NCBI GenBank assembly: GCA_025929535.1
Contig: JAICLZ010000003.1
Location: forward strand, 1 to 64,000
Source of the DNA: Gemmatimonadaceae bacterium
GTDB taxonomy: Bacteria; Gemmatimonadota; Gemmatimonadetes; Gemmatimonadales; Gemmatimonadaceae
Reading direction: 5' to 3'
DNA: 64,000 nucleotides
Below, piece after piece: positions 25,394-34,301 of the stretch. Below the pieces are notes generated by a model. The model was not told where the DNA came from, searched no databases, and worked only from the letters and a program-made list of their open reading frames with translations. A program made the position numbers and the translations under genes. Positions within the stretch are counted from its first letter, which is position 1; each line of letters opens with the position of its first letter.

Positions 25394-26803
25394 TCAGCCT
25401 GCAGGCGACAGCTGGTACTGCTCGAGCTTTCCGTCCGGCATCTCGTAGGTCCACACTCGGAGCGTGCGACCGCCCGCCACCACCCGGTACGAACGCTCGA
25501 GCATCCCCCCGCGCTCGTGCTGCCCGATTTGCACGAACACCGTGGGCGCGCCGAGCGGCGACAGTGTGGATTCAAAATCGCTGAGGGCCTGCGTGCTGAA
25601 GTAGGCGCTCGCGTCCGGCGTGAGCAGCGACCGGTCGATCGTGCCATGCTGCAGCCCCTCGAAGATCGCACGCGCACGAGCCGTGCGGCTCTGCGTGCTC
25701 GCGTCTTCCGTGCTGAAGAGCGTGCGCCCGATACTCTGCCCGATGAGCGTCGATGCCGGAGCGGCGTCCTGGTTGGTCAGCACGATCACCGCCGCGCTGT
25801 CATCTGGATACACGATGTTCTCCGCCGTGAATCCGGCAACCTCGCCGCTGTGCTCGATCGTGCGGTGGCCCGAGGACATGGCGACGTCCACACCCAGGCC
25901 GTAATCGGTGCTCACGCCATTCTCGAGCAGCACCGCGGTCTCCATCGCGCGATACGATTCCGGTTTGAGCAACGACTGGTCGATCATCGCGATGTCCCAG
26001 CGCGCGAGATCGCGCGCGGTCATGGCGAGCTCGCCAGCACCGTACATCCACCCGGGCCCCGTCGATATCGCCGGACGCAGCGGACCGAGCCCGTAGCGCA
26101 TGTAGCCCACCGGCTCGATGGCCGAAGGTCCCTTGCGGTCGAAGTCGACGGCGGAGGTGATGTGCAGCGGGTCCAGAATGCGCGTGCGTACGAATTGATA
26201 GAACGGCTTCCCGCTCGCCTTCTCGACGATGAGCGCCGCGATCTCGTAGTTGGTATTGCTGTACTGCCACCGTGTTCCGGGATCGAAATCCAGCGGCTGC
26301 CTCGCCCAGTGATCCAGAATTCCCTGTGGTGTGATCGCCTTCTCCATCGCGGGAGGCACGTAGTCCTGCGGCCAGAAGTCCTGGTAGCCCGAGGTGTGCG
26401 AGAGCAGCTCGCGGATGGTCACCTCGTTTCCGCGCGTGAGACCCGGGATGTACTTCGCCACGCGATCATCCAGCGACAGCTTCCCCTCCTGCTGCAGCAG
26501 GAGCACGCACGCGGCCGTGAACTGCTTGCTGATCGAGCCGATACCGTAGCGCATGTCCGGAGTGGCGGCCACGCGCGGCTCGAGCTTCGCAGTGCCGTAC
26601 GCCTGCGCATACGCGAGCTGCCCGTGCGTGACTACCGCGACCGTCGCGCTCGGCACTCCGGTGCTCGCGAGCACCGCCGAGGCGATCGAGTCCACGCGAG
26701 CCGAAAGTGCGACGTTGTCGGTGCTTTGTGCCTGCACTCGCGCGGAGAGCACGAGAACGGCGAATACGAGCCAGCAGGAGCGCGCCTGATCCCGGAATGT
26801 CAT
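25394..26803 (-). CDS. Secreted serine hydrolase, class C beta-lactamase/DD-peptidase fold
   Basis: 469 residues. The signal peptide ends SARVQAQ (about residue 26). The active-site motif SxxK is Ser90-Ile-Ser-Lys93 in GIGSISKQF, and the YxN motif is Tyr181-Ser-Asn183. A His-x-Gly-like segment occurs later (EHSGEVAGF). The C-terminal ~110 residues form an extra small domain. This is the broad 'serine hydrolase/beta-lactamase' family that includes esterases, D-aminopeptidases and peptidoglycan-active enzymes; antibiotic hydrolysis should not be assumed. The ATG at 26803 was chosen over one at 26887 because it begins the signal peptide. The gene is followed by the chemosensory operon on the same strand but separated by 120 bp. 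Confidence 0.88.
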   Translation of the reverse strand: MTFRDQARSCWLVFAVLVLSARVQAQSTDNVALSARVDSIASAVLASTGVPSATVAVVTHGQLAYAQAYGTAKLEPRVAATPDMRYGIGSISKQFTAACVLLLQQEGKLSLDDRVAKYIPGLTRGNEVTIRELLSHTSGYQDFWPQDYVPPAMEKAITPQGILDHWARQPLDFDPGTRWQYSNTNYEIAALIVEKASGKPFYQFVRTRILDPLHITSAVDFDRKGPSAIEPVGYMRYGLGPLRPAISTGPGWMYGAGELAMTARDLARWDIAMIDQSLLKPESYRAMETAVLLENGVSTDYGLGVDVAMSSGHRTIEHSGEVAGFTAENIVYPDDSAAVIVLTNQDAAPASTLIGQSIGRTLFSTEDASTQSRTARARAIFEGLQHGTIDRSLLTPDASAYFSTQALSDFESTLSPLGAPTVFVQIGQHERGGMLERSYRVVAGGRTLRVWTYEMPDGKLEQYQLSPAG

Positions 26804-27018
26804 GAGTCTCTGGCGAAAGTGACAAAGTGACGCCCGCGACCAGGAGACATCGAGGCGTTGAGCGCCGAAAGGTATACGACTTGCCAAAAATCTTCATGTT
26901 CCGCGCGATTCTCCCATCGGACAACTCCCCTCGGTTTGCATCGCAACTCCCGTCCGTGCTTCGCGACTCCAACGACACGGATTGCACGCCCACTTCCAAC
27001 GATCAACAGAGGTATCTC

Positions 27019-27219
27019 GTGGCTGAAATTCCAATTACGCGCAAGGAGAGACGCAACATCTGGCCTGCCCTCATCGGCCTCCTTGCCCTCGTCATCGTGC
27101 TCGGCTTCCTCTTTGGCCGCAGGCACGTCACACGGCCCGGTCTCGCCACCGACACGACGAGCTCGACCACATCCGCAACGTCAACCGGCTCCGTCGCAGA
27201 CACGAGTCATCATCCGTGA
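27019..27219 (+). CDS. Small single-pass membrane protein
   Basis: 66 residues from a GTG at 27019 with AGAGG 6 nt upstream. A basic N-terminus (VAEIPITRKERRN) precedes one strong membrane helix (WPALIGLLALVIVLGFLFG) and a Ser/Thr-rich tail that is probably periplasmic. The frame is open further upstream but without coding character. No family is recognised. It stands 97 bp before the PRC-barrel gene in the same direction and may belong to the same stress-related transcript. Confidence 0.6.
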   Translation: MAEIPITRKERRNIWPALIGLLALVIVLGFLFGRRHVTRPGLATDTTSSTTSATSTGSVADTSHHP

Positions 27220-27316
27220 CGCAGTCACAGACGCAGCCACAGCCCGACCGGCACCCGATTCAAAGATATCCCATCGCTACGAGTAACCGCATTCGATTCC
27301 AATTCCGAGGTATTGC

Positions 27317-28393
27317 ATGACACACTCATCCCGGCACGACGACGACGGCTTCGGCGATCGCGGACGCCGAGGCGACGACGGGCAGTACACGCCGCGAGTC
27401 GCTCCACTCAGCAAGATCGATGATGATTTCGACGTTGCCGAGGGAACACCGGACCCGCGCGGCTGGACCGTGCGGGACGCATCCGGAACCGACATCGGGA
27501 AGGTGCACGATCTGATCGTGGACACGGTCGCGATGCGCACGCGGTATCTGGACATCCAGCTCGACAAGAAGGCGCTGCACCTGGACAAGGACCGGGACGT
27601 TCTCATTCCGGTGGGCCAGGCTCGGCTGGACGACGACGACGACCGGGTGATACTCGCCTCCCTCGCGGCGACCCGGATCGCCTTGCTTCCCGAGTACACC
27701 CACGGGGAGATCGACAGGAACTATGAAAACTCATTGCTGCCCAACTTCGACGAGGGCGCGATCGACGCCACGAACGGCGGCGATGCGGGGGCGGCGATCG
27801 GGGCAATGTCGGGCGACAGATCGACTGCGCGATCGAGCGTGATCGCCGACGCGCCGGAGAGCGATTTCTACGACAACCGCCATTTCGACGAGGATCGCTT
27901 TTTCGGCAATCGCCGAGCCCAGCGGCAGGAGGAGCAAGAGCAGCAGAAGCAGCAACAGCAACAACAGCAGCAGCGATCAGAGCAGCAGCAGCAGCAAAAG
28001 GGCAACGAGCAGCATCTCACCAGATCCGAGGAAGAGCTCGCGATCGGAAAGCGCCGCGTGCCGGCGGGCTCGATGAGCATTCGCAAGCGCGTCGAAACGC
28101 GACACGTGGCGGAGCCCGTCTCCACCACGCACGAAGAAGTCACCATCGAGCGCCGTCCGGTCGCCAACGCCGACTCGGCCGCACGCGCGGACATCGGGGA
28201 GGGCGAAATTCGCATTCCCGTCTACGAGGACGAGATCGTCGTCGACAAGCGTCGCGTGGTCAAGGAAGAGATCGTCGTGAAAAAGAACGAAGTGCAGGAC
28301 ACGCAGACCGTCGAAGCGGATCTTCGAAAGGAAAAGGTTGACGTGGATCAGTCAGGGCTACGCAACCAGAGGCCGCCTGAAAACCGGCGATAG
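27317..28393 (+). CDS. PRC-barrel and DUF2382 (YsnF/AvaK) stress-type protein with Gln-rich linker
   Basis: 358 residues, very acidic and hydrophilic, with no signal peptide. The PRC-barrel domain is at about residues 40-125 (WTVRDASGTDIGKVHDLIVD). A low-complexity linker contains 19 Gln in 31 residues (202-232). DUF2382 at about 235-350 (LTRSEEELAIGKRRVPAG, VVKEEIVVKKNEV) is the YsnF/AvaK C-terminal domain, found in general stress proteins. The next gene repeats the DUF2382 domain. The ATG at 27317 follows a GAGG at 27307-27310. Function is unknown in detail; PRC barrels commonly act in protein or RNA assembly, and DUF2382 proteins are often induced by desiccation or oxidative stress. Confidence 0.87.
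   Translation: MTHSSRHDDDGFGDRGRRGDDGQYTPRVAPLSKIDDDFDVAEGTPDPRGWTVRDASGTDIGKVHDLIVDTVAMRTRYLDIQLDKKALHLDKDRDVLIPVGQARLDDDDDRVILASLAATRIALLPEYTHGEIDRNYENSLLPNFDEGAIDATNGGDAGAAIGAMSGDRSTARSSVIADAPESDFYDNRHFDEDRFFGNRRAQRQEEQEQQKQQQQQQQQRSEQQQQQKGNEQHLTRSEEELAIGKRRVPAGSMSIRKRVETRHVAEPVSTTHEEVTIERRPVANADSAARADIGEGEIRIPVYEDEIVVDKRRVVKEEIVVKKNEVQDTQTVEADLRKEKVDVDQSGLRNQRPPENRR
27920..28012 (+). repeat. CAG/CAA-rich stretch encoding a Gln-rich tract
   Basis: 31 codons of which 19 are Gln, including runs of 8 and 5, encoded by a mix of CAG and CAA. It sits exactly between the PRC-barrel and DUF2382 domains of the gene at 27317-28393. Codon mixing suggests the amino-acid tract is conserved rather than a recent slippage product. 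Confidence 0.85.
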
Positions 28394-28421
28394 TTCCGAT
28401 AGTTCAATGGTGGAGGATTCG

Positions 28422-28991
28422 ATGACGCAGGATGATGGACGGCAGGAGGAGGGCGTCGGCGAGAAGATGAGGGACGCTGCTCGCAACATGATGGACAAGC
28501 TCGAGGGCAGGTCACATCACGATTCGCTCCGCGACGACTCACTCGATGACGATGCCGATCGGCGTCTCACACGTTCCGAGGAAGAGCTGGAGATTGGCAA
28601 GCGCCGCGTACCGGCGGGGGAGGTTCGCGTCTCGAAGAGCGTAGAGACGGAGCGCGTGCGCGAGGATGTGCCCGTGATACGCGAAGAGGTGACGGTCGAG
28701 CGCCACCCCGTCGCGAACGGCGTGCGCGCCGACTCCGCGGATATCGGCGAAGACGAGATCACGATCCCGGTGACCGAGGAGGAAGTGGTCGTCGAGAAGC
28801 ATGTGGTTGTGAAGGAAGAGATCGTGGCCCGGAAGCGCGAAGTGGAGGAGAACAGAACGGTCGAAGCCGACCTGCGTCAGGAAACGGTCGACATCGATGA
28901 TCAGACGCGCACCAAAGGCTTGAAACGATCCAAATCCAAATCCGCGCGAGCCGAAAAGCGCAGCGATGAGCGTGGACCCCCGGGTCGGTAG
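28422..28991 (+). CDS. DUF2382 (YsnF/AvaK) domain protein, paralogue of the preceding gene
   Basis: 189 residues, highly charged. An N-terminal amphipathic helix region (EGVGEKMRDAARNMMDKLEG) precedes a DUF2382 domain (about 48-158) that matches the upstream protein nearly motif for motif (LTRSEEELEIGKRRVPAG, VKEEIVARKREVE, VEADLRQE). The tail is basic (KRSKSKSARAEKRS). The ATG at 28422 has GGAGG 5 nt upstream; an ATG at 28407 lies before that site and is less likely. It follows the PRC-barrel gene by 28 bp, so the two are probably co-expressed after a tandem duplication. It is presumably a cytoplasmic stress protein; no activity is known. Confidence 0.82.
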   Translation: MTQDDGRQEEGVGEKMRDAARNMMDKLEGRSHHDSLRDDSLDDDADRRLTRSEEELEIGKRRVPAGEVRVSKSVETERVREDVPVIREEVTVERHPVANGVRADSADIGEDEITIPVTEEEVVVEKHVVVKEEIVARKREVEENRTVEADLRQETVDIDDQTRTKGLKRSKSKSARAEKRSDERGPPGR

Positions 28992-29015
28992 CAGCATCGC
29001 GGCGAAGGAGACGGA

Positions 29016-29040
29016 GAGCTTGGCCGCTGTGGCCGAGCTC
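29016..29040 (+). terminator. Intrinsic-type terminator after the DUF2382 pair
   Basis: GAGCT-T-GGCC (29016-29025) pairs with GGCC-G-AGCTC (29031-29040) with one U-G wobble and a 5-nt GCTGT loop, followed by CCCGTTTG. It lies 24 bp past the stop of the second DUF2382 gene and in front of a convergent gene. Confidence 0.5.
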
Positions 29041-29066
29041 CCCGTTTGCATCCACTTGGCGTTGCG

Positions 29067-29600
29067 TCACGAGCTCGGCAATCGCACACTCAAGCCTGAG
29101 TTCGGCCTGCCCAGCCGCGGCGCGGCCTGCGACAGTGGTGTGGCCGTGCGAAGATCGGCGAGCAGCTGCTCCGCCGGAATGTGCGCGCCCTCCAGCACCG
29201 ACGATTCGGGACGCGGCTCCATCGACAGCCTGGCGCGATACACTTCCACATCGTGCTTCCCCTCCGCGATCGCGCGACGCGCAATCCCGCGCATGTAGTA
29301 GAGATTGAAATCGCGCTCTGCCATCACCCGCGCCGCGCCTTCGGGAAGGCGGGCCGCGACGACTTCACCCTTGGGCGTGTGCCGCGTCTCGAAATCCACG
29401 AGCAGCGGCACAATCCGCTCCTCGAGCCAGAGATCATCGTAGTAGCGAAGAGCATCGCGGAGCAGACGCTGATATTCCCCGACTGCGGTGGGCTGCAAAC
29501 GCGGCGAGATGTGCATCGTGCCGTTCGCGATGTCTTCGTCCAGCTCCTCGACCATCGCGCGCCGGGTGATGTGATCGAGATTCGCGTATTGTAGCGGCAT
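29067..29600 (-). CDS. Conserved-looking cytoplasmic protein of unknown function
   Basis: 177 residues from the ATG at 29600 (MPLQYANLDHITR). An upstream ATG at 29798 lies inside the divergently transcribed amidohydrolase gene and adds low-quality sequence. The protein is mainly helical and charged, with two acidic stretches (VEELDEDIANGTMHISP, RYYDDLWLEER) and no signal peptide or membrane segment. The C-terminal 40 residues look disordered. No family recognised. The 112 bp between its start and the amidohydrolase start should hold divergent promoters. Confidence 0.6.
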   Translation of the reverse strand: MPLQYANLDHITRRAMVEELDEDIANGTMHISPRLQPTAVGEYQRLLRDALRYYDDLWLEERIVPLLVDFETRHTPKGEVVAARLPEGAARVMAERDFNLYYMRGIARRAIAEGKHDVEVYRARLSMEPRPESSVLEGAHIPAEQLLADLRTATPLSQAAPRLGRPNSGLSVRLPSS

Positions 29601-29712
29601 GCGTTGCCTGCTCGCATAACGCGCGCCGTCATTCGCATCACGCGCGGAATGACCTTGCCTGCGAGACCGAGCGCGAATAACGTTGCCACCTGCACTACAA
29701 CCCGGAGCTGCG

Positions 29713-31722
29713 GTGAAATCCATGCGCTCATGCAGCGCCCTCGTGGCGCTCGTCCTGCTTCCTTTCACGAGTGTGCGCGCGCAGCACTCCGCGGACACCG
29801 CGCGCTACGTGGTCCTCTTTTCGGGACGACCGGCCGGCGAGTATCGCGAGTGGTGGTCCGGCAACGCTCTTCATTCCGTCTACGACTACAACGATCGTGG
29901 GCGCGGGCCGCACGAGGAATCGGTGCTCGAGATCGGCGACGGCGGTGTGCCGACCTCGCTCTCGATCATCGGGCACGGCTATCTCAAGGACAGCGTAAAC
30001 GAGCAGCTCGCGAGCAGCGCCGGCACGGCCACGTGGAAGACGTCGAGCGAGCACGGAACGCGCGCGAATGCGGCGCACGCGTACTACATCCCCAATGCGG
30101 AATCCCCCGTCGGCTCGCAGCTGCTCGTGAAGGCGGCGCTGGCGAACAACGGTCGCGTTCCGTTGTTGCCGAGCGGAGAGGCGACTGTGGAAAAGTCCGG
30201 CGAGATGACGATCACTGCGAACGGAAAGCCGTTGCACGTCATTCGCTACGATGTCGGCGGACTCGGCTTCTCTCCCTTCCCGATCTGGACCGATGACAGC
30301 GGTGAGCACTTCGCGACGGTCTCCGGGTGGTCGAGCATCGTGCCCGCGGGATGGGAGAGTGGAGTGCCGTCCATGGTTGCGGAGCAGGAGAAGGCGCGCG
30401 GCGAGCGGTACGTGCGTCTCGCACGCGAGCTGTCGCACAAGCCGAATGGTGCGCTCGTGATCCGGGGTGCGCGGCTGTTCGTAGCCGAGCAGGCGACCAT
30501 GCAGCCGGGGATGACGGTGGTGATGACCGGTGATCGCATCTCGGCGCTGGGCAAGGACGGCAGCGTGAAAATTCCCGCCGGTGCCACCGTGATCGATGCC
30601 GCCGGCAAGACGCTGCTGCCCGGACTCTGGGACATGCACGTGCACATCGGCGCTGGTGATGACGGGCTGCTCCACATCGCGGCAGGCGTGACGAACGCGC
30701 GCGACATGGGGAACGACACGATCTCCGTGCTCGAGCTCAAGCGGAAGTTCGCGGACGGCTCCCTCATCGGTCCGCGCCTGATGCTCGCGGGACTCATCGA
30801 TGGCTCGGGCCCCTATCAGGTGCCCACCGGGCTTCTCGCCGATGACGAGGCGAGCGTGCTGCGCGATGTCGACTGGTACGCGGCGCACGGCTACGAGCAG
30901 ATCAAGGTGTACAGCTCGATGAAGCCGGAGCTGGTGCCGGCGATCATCGCCGAGGCGCATGCGAAGGGGCTGCGCGTGAGCGGGCACGTGCCGGCGTACA
31001 TGACCGCGAGCCAGGTGGTGAAGCTCGGCTTCGACGAGGTGCAGCACGCGAACATGCTGCTGCTCAACTTCATGGACACGGTGAAGGACACGCGAACGAT
31101 GGCGCGCTTCAAGGCAGTCGGCGCTGCGGGAAAAGATCTCGATCTGCAGTCGCCGCAAGTGCGCGCGTTCGTGCAGCTCTTCAAGGATCGCGGCACCGAC
31201 ATCGACCCCACGCTCACGACGTTCGAGGGAATGTTCACGGCTCGTCCGGGCGAGCTCGATCCGAATCAGGCGCCGATCGCGGATCGGATGCCGCCGCAGG
31301 TGCAGCGCAGCTTCTACGCGGGCGGGCTGCCGGTGCCGGAAGGAATGGACCAGCGCTACCGCGATTCGTTCACGGAGATGAAGGGCATCGTCAAGGCGAT
31401 GTACGACGCGGGCGTGCCGATCGTGGCGGGGACGGACAACGGTCCGGTGGGATTCCAGCTGCTGCGCGAGCTCGAGCTATACGTGCAGGCGGGAATTCCG
31501 GCACCACAGGTGCTCAGGATCGCGACGATCGGCGCGGCGACGGTGATGCATCACGAGAAGGACCGCGGCTCGATTGCGGTTGGGAAAGTCGCCGACGCGG
31601 TGCTCGTGGATGGCGATCCGAGCGCGAACATCAGCGACGTGCGGAAGACGGTGATGGTGGTGAAGGACGGCGTGCGGTTCGATCCGAAGGAGATCTACGC
31701 GAAGGTTGGAGTGCGGCCGTAG
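29713..31722 (+). CDS. Secreted amidohydrolase with a large extra N-terminal domain
   Basis: 669 residues from a GTG at 29713 with GGAG 5 nt upstream (an ATG at 29722 is also possible). The signal peptide ends SVRAQ (about residue 24). Residues 25-245 form a beta-rich domain I do not recognise (RYVVLFSGRPAGEYREWW). From about 255 comes an imidazolonepropionase-like amidohydrolase: composite beta-sandwich, then the metal motif DMHVHIG (about residues 306-312), GHVPAYM and AGTDNG (Asp near 573). Metal-binding residues therefore appear complete. Secreted relatives are annotated as prolidase- or dipeptidase-like hydrolases, but substrates vary. The 3' end faces the antiporter fusion gene with an 8-bp gap. 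Confidence 0.88.
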   Translation: MKSMRSCSALVALVLLPFTSVRAQHSADTARYVVLFSGRPAGEYREWWSGNALHSVYDYNDRGRGPHEESVLEIGDGGVPTSLSIIGHGYLKDSVNEQLASSAGTATWKTSSEHGTRANAAHAYYIPNAESPVGSQLLVKAALANNGRVPLLPSGEATVEKSGEMTITANGKPLHVIRYDVGGLGFSPFPIWTDDSGEHFATVSGWSSIVPAGWESGVPSMVAEQEKARGERYVRLARELSHKPNGALVIRGARLFVAEQATMQPGMTVVMTGDRISALGKDGSVKIPAGATVIDAAGKTLLPGLWDMHVHIGAGDDGLLHIAAGVTNARDMGNDTISVLELKRKFADGSLIGPRLMLAGLIDGSGPYQVPTGLLADDEASVLRDVDWYAAHGYEQIKVYSSMKPELVPAIIAEAHAKGLRVSGHVPAYMTASQVVKLGFDEVQHANMLLLNFMDTVKDTRTMARFKAVGAAGKDLDLQSPQVRAFVQLFKDRGTDIDPTLTTFEGMFTARPGELDPNQAPIADRMPPQVQRSFYAGGLPVPEGMDQRYRDSFTEMKGIVKAMYDAGVPIVAGTDNGPVGFQLLRELELYVQAGIPAPQVLRIATIGAATVMHHEKDRGSIAVGKVADAVLVDGDPSANISDVRKTVMVVKDGVRFDPKEIYAKVGVRP

Positions 31723-31730
31723 GGGCAATC

Positions 31731-34223
31731 TCACCGGCTGATCGCCGTCACCTCTTCATTGCTGGCGATCTCGAGGTCGCCCTGCACATCCTCGAATTCC
31801 GGCGGAGCGGACCGAAGCACGAACGCGGGCAACAGCGTGTTCAGCACCGTATAGAGCACCAGGGCGCCCGCCATGTCGTTGGAGAGGTCGAAGCGCTCGT
31901 GAAGAATGCTGACGATCACGAGCGTGAACACCAGCGTGGGCACCAGCGCCGTTCCCACTCGGCGCGCGCTCGCGAAGCGCTCCTTCAGTGCGAGCCGGCG
32001 GTGCAGGCCGATCACCGCGACGCGAATCGGCAGCATGAATGTCAGCAGCAGCACGCCGTACAACAGCGCCCTGCCCGTGAGCTGATCGCGCGAGATTTCG
32101 GTGCCCGCGTAAAAGAAGTAGAACGGAATGAACACGGACCCGAACGACTCGAGCGCATCGACCATCCGCTCGGAGGACATCGCCGGATGCTCACCGCGAA
32201 AGCGCTGGGCCGCAACACCGACGAGGAACGCGCCGACGAGATAGTACACCCCGAGTCGCCGCGTCGCATACGCGCTCACCACCGCCACCATGAGGAGGAA
32301 CGCGAACTCCGAGCGCGGCGCATAGGGCGCGAGCACTGCCGAGAAGAAGCGAAAGGCGAGCGGAATGAAGAGCACCACGGCGATCATCGCCGCGATCGCA
32401 ATCGCCAGGTGTGTGGGCGACGTGGATTGCAGAACGAAAAACAGACCGGTGAGCGCGAGGAGCTCCGACCCGATCGCGTACGTCTTGACCGTTCGCTGCT
32501 CGGTCGCGGACAGGCCAAAGCCGCCGAGTGAGGAGAGGATGAAACCGGTGGAAGGAGTGACGACGGCGAGCGATAGAAGCGCGGCCGCGCGATGGCCAAC
32601 GCCCAGCGCCAGCGCGGCGACTGCTGCGCAGACGATGGCGAGCGCCGCCCAGATCGCCGCGTGCAGAACGAGTGGCGACAAGTTCCGGCGCAGCTCCGGC
32701 CCGTCTATTTCCAGCCCCGCAAACAGGAAGAGCGCCACGATTCCGAGCGTCGCGAGCAGATGCAGCGTGGGATTGTCGGTGAACAGGCCGAACCCGCTGG
32801 CCACGGCTCCCATCACGAGGCTGGTGATTGCGCTCGGAATCCTGTAGCGCTGCAGCGCCTTGGGAACGATGAAGAGCGCGAAGAGCAGCGCGATGAAGCT
32901 GAGCTCACGCGGCACGGTGTCCTGCGCGGGCACGGGCGGCAGCTCGGGCGTGTACGAGATTGTCGGGAGCACGGGCGGCGGCGGGCGAATCACGAAGCGC
33001 GCGGTCATCGTTCCAAAGTCGAGTGCCAAAGCATCTGCCTGTCTCATCGCGGCGCCCGCGGTGTCGGCCGTCAGGCCGCGAGCGAGCGCCGAGTCGAGCA
33101 CCGGGCTAAGCGAGTCCGGTGCGTGCGCGAGAGCCACGCGTCGCGCGCTGTTCCTCGCGTCGATGACTGGCACCACGGCTTCCATCGGCTCGTCGCGCAG
33201 CGCGAGCCTAGCGGCCGCCGTGGTGTCGGCCAGCGGAGCGCCGGGAGACGAGACTACGACGTGACCGTCGCCGGTGAATGCCACGCGACCGATAATGCGC
33301 AACACGGGAAATCCGATCACTCCATGAAGCCGCGCGCCCGAGTCAGGCGCAGCCAGCATGTCCTGGTCGCGAAAAACGAGCGCGACGACGTTGGTCACCG
33401 TCACGGGTCCGATCTGGAGCGAAGGGATCACGCCGATGCGCGCCACGCCTGCAACGCCGGCAGGTGATCGTGCGATGACTTCGCCGCCGAGCAGTCGAAG
33501 CTGGTACCTGGAGGCTGTGGTCGAGTCCAGGCTGGTGAATGGAGCGGACGCTTTCACCAATAACGGCTCGGTCGTCGTGCTTTCGTTGATGCGAGCGCCG
33601 ACTGTGAACCGCTTGCCGTCGTTCGCGACGGTGTCACGCAATGCGGGCTGAGCCCAGGAGATGGCCGAGGGCAGCACACCGCCGAGCGCCGATCCGAGCA
33701 TTGCGGCACTTCGGAATCGGGTGCGCGTTGCGGAGTCGACCGTGCGGCTCGACAGATGCAGCGCGGCAGCGTAGACCTCTGCCGATTCGCGATAGCGCTG
33801 CACGCGAAGGTAGCTCTGCCCGAGCGCGACGACAGCGCGGGTCAGCTCCGGTGCGGCGAGTGCTCGGGCTCCGCTGTCCACGAGTGGCTCGAGCAGGGCG
33901 ACTGCTTCATCGGGCTGGTTGAACGCGTGCGCCAGCAACCCCCGCATGTAGCGCAGCGAGAGCGCGAGCGAATCGTGCGTGCCGATCGCGGAATCGCCGG
34001 GCAAGTGATCGAGCGAATCGCGGAGCGCGAAGTAGGCGCCCTCATCGTACAGCGAGTCCCAAACGGCGACTCGTGGCGAAACGACGGGTGGCGCATGCGG
34101 CGAGGCGGCGGGCGGACGGCGGCGTGGGCGCGCGTGCGCCTGCGCGTCGAGCGATTGCTGCAGGCAGCAGACGAGCAAAAGCAGCGGCAGCAGTGCGCGA
34201 ACGGCGCCACGAACGAGGGGCAT
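31731..34223 (-). CDS. Fusion protein: TPR-like plus degenerate retropepsin-like N-terminus joined to CPA2 cation/proton antiporter
   Basis: 830 residues in one uninterrupted frame. The signal peptide is residues 1-27 (LLPLLLLVCCLQ). Residues about 55-170 are helical and TPR-like (LAHAFNQPDEAVALLEPL, LGQSYLRVQRYRESAEVYAAAL). About 205-330 resembles an aspartyl-protease (retropepsin) fold: the second-lobe signature GVIGFPVLR is clear, but the catalytic DTG is replaced (LVKASAPF), so it should be inactive. From about 440 to 815 there are roughly 12 membrane helices of a KefB/NapA-type exchanger (VALFLFAGLEIDGPELRRN, TPSTGFILSSLGG), normally a stand-alone protein. The N-terminus would be periplasmic. 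The protein probably moves Na+ or K+ against protons; the added domain may sense or bind something outside the cytoplasm, which is inference. Confidence 0.85.
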   Translation of the reverse strand: MPLVRGAVRALLPLLLLVCCLQQSLDAQAHARPRRRPPAASPHAPPVVSPRVAVWDSLYDEGAYFALRDSLDHLPGDSAIGTHDSLALSLRYMRGLLAHAFNQPDEAVALLEPLVDSGARALAAPELTRAVVALGQSYLRVQRYRESAEVYAAALHLSSRTVDSATRTRFRSAAMLGSALGGVLPSAISWAQPALRDTVANDGKRFTVGARINESTTTEPLLVKASAPFTSLDSTTASRYQLRLLGGEVIARSPAGVAGVARIGVIPSLQIGPVTVTNVVALVFRDQDMLAAPDSGARLHGVIGFPVLRIIGRVAFTGDGHVVVSSPGAPLADTTAAARLALRDEPMEAVVPVIDARNSARRVALAHAPDSLSPVLDSALARGLTADTAGAAMRQADALALDFGTMTARFVIRPPPPVLPTISYTPELPPVPAQDTVPRELSFIALLFALFIVPKALQRYRIPSAITSLVMGAVASGFGLFTDNPTLHLLATLGIVALFLFAGLEIDGPELRRNLSPLVLHAAIWAALAIVCAAVAALALGVGHRAAALLSLAVVTPSTGFILSSLGGFGLSATEQRTVKTYAIGSELLALTGLFFVLQSTSPTHLAIAIAAMIAVVLFIPLAFRFFSAVLAPYAPRSEFAFLLMVAVVSAYATRRLGVYYLVGAFLVGVAAQRFRGEHPAMSSERMVDALESFGSVFIPFYFFYAGTEISRDQLTGRALLYGVLLLTFMLPIRVAVIGLHRRLALKERFASARRVGTALVPTLVFTLVIVSILHERFDLSNDMAGALVLYTVLNTLLPAFVLRSAPPEFEDVQGDLEIASNEEVTAISR

Positions 34224-34301
34224 GCGCGAACAGTACCCGGCGCCGTTGCAGGGCGGAAGCTTGCGGCCGAGGTGCTTCGATTTTCCAGCGCGGTCGGTAC
34301 G

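Noticed and set aside
27920-28012. CAG/CAA repeat as a CRISPR or satellite array
   Set aside because: No repeat-spacer pattern; it is an in-frame coding tract between two protein domains.
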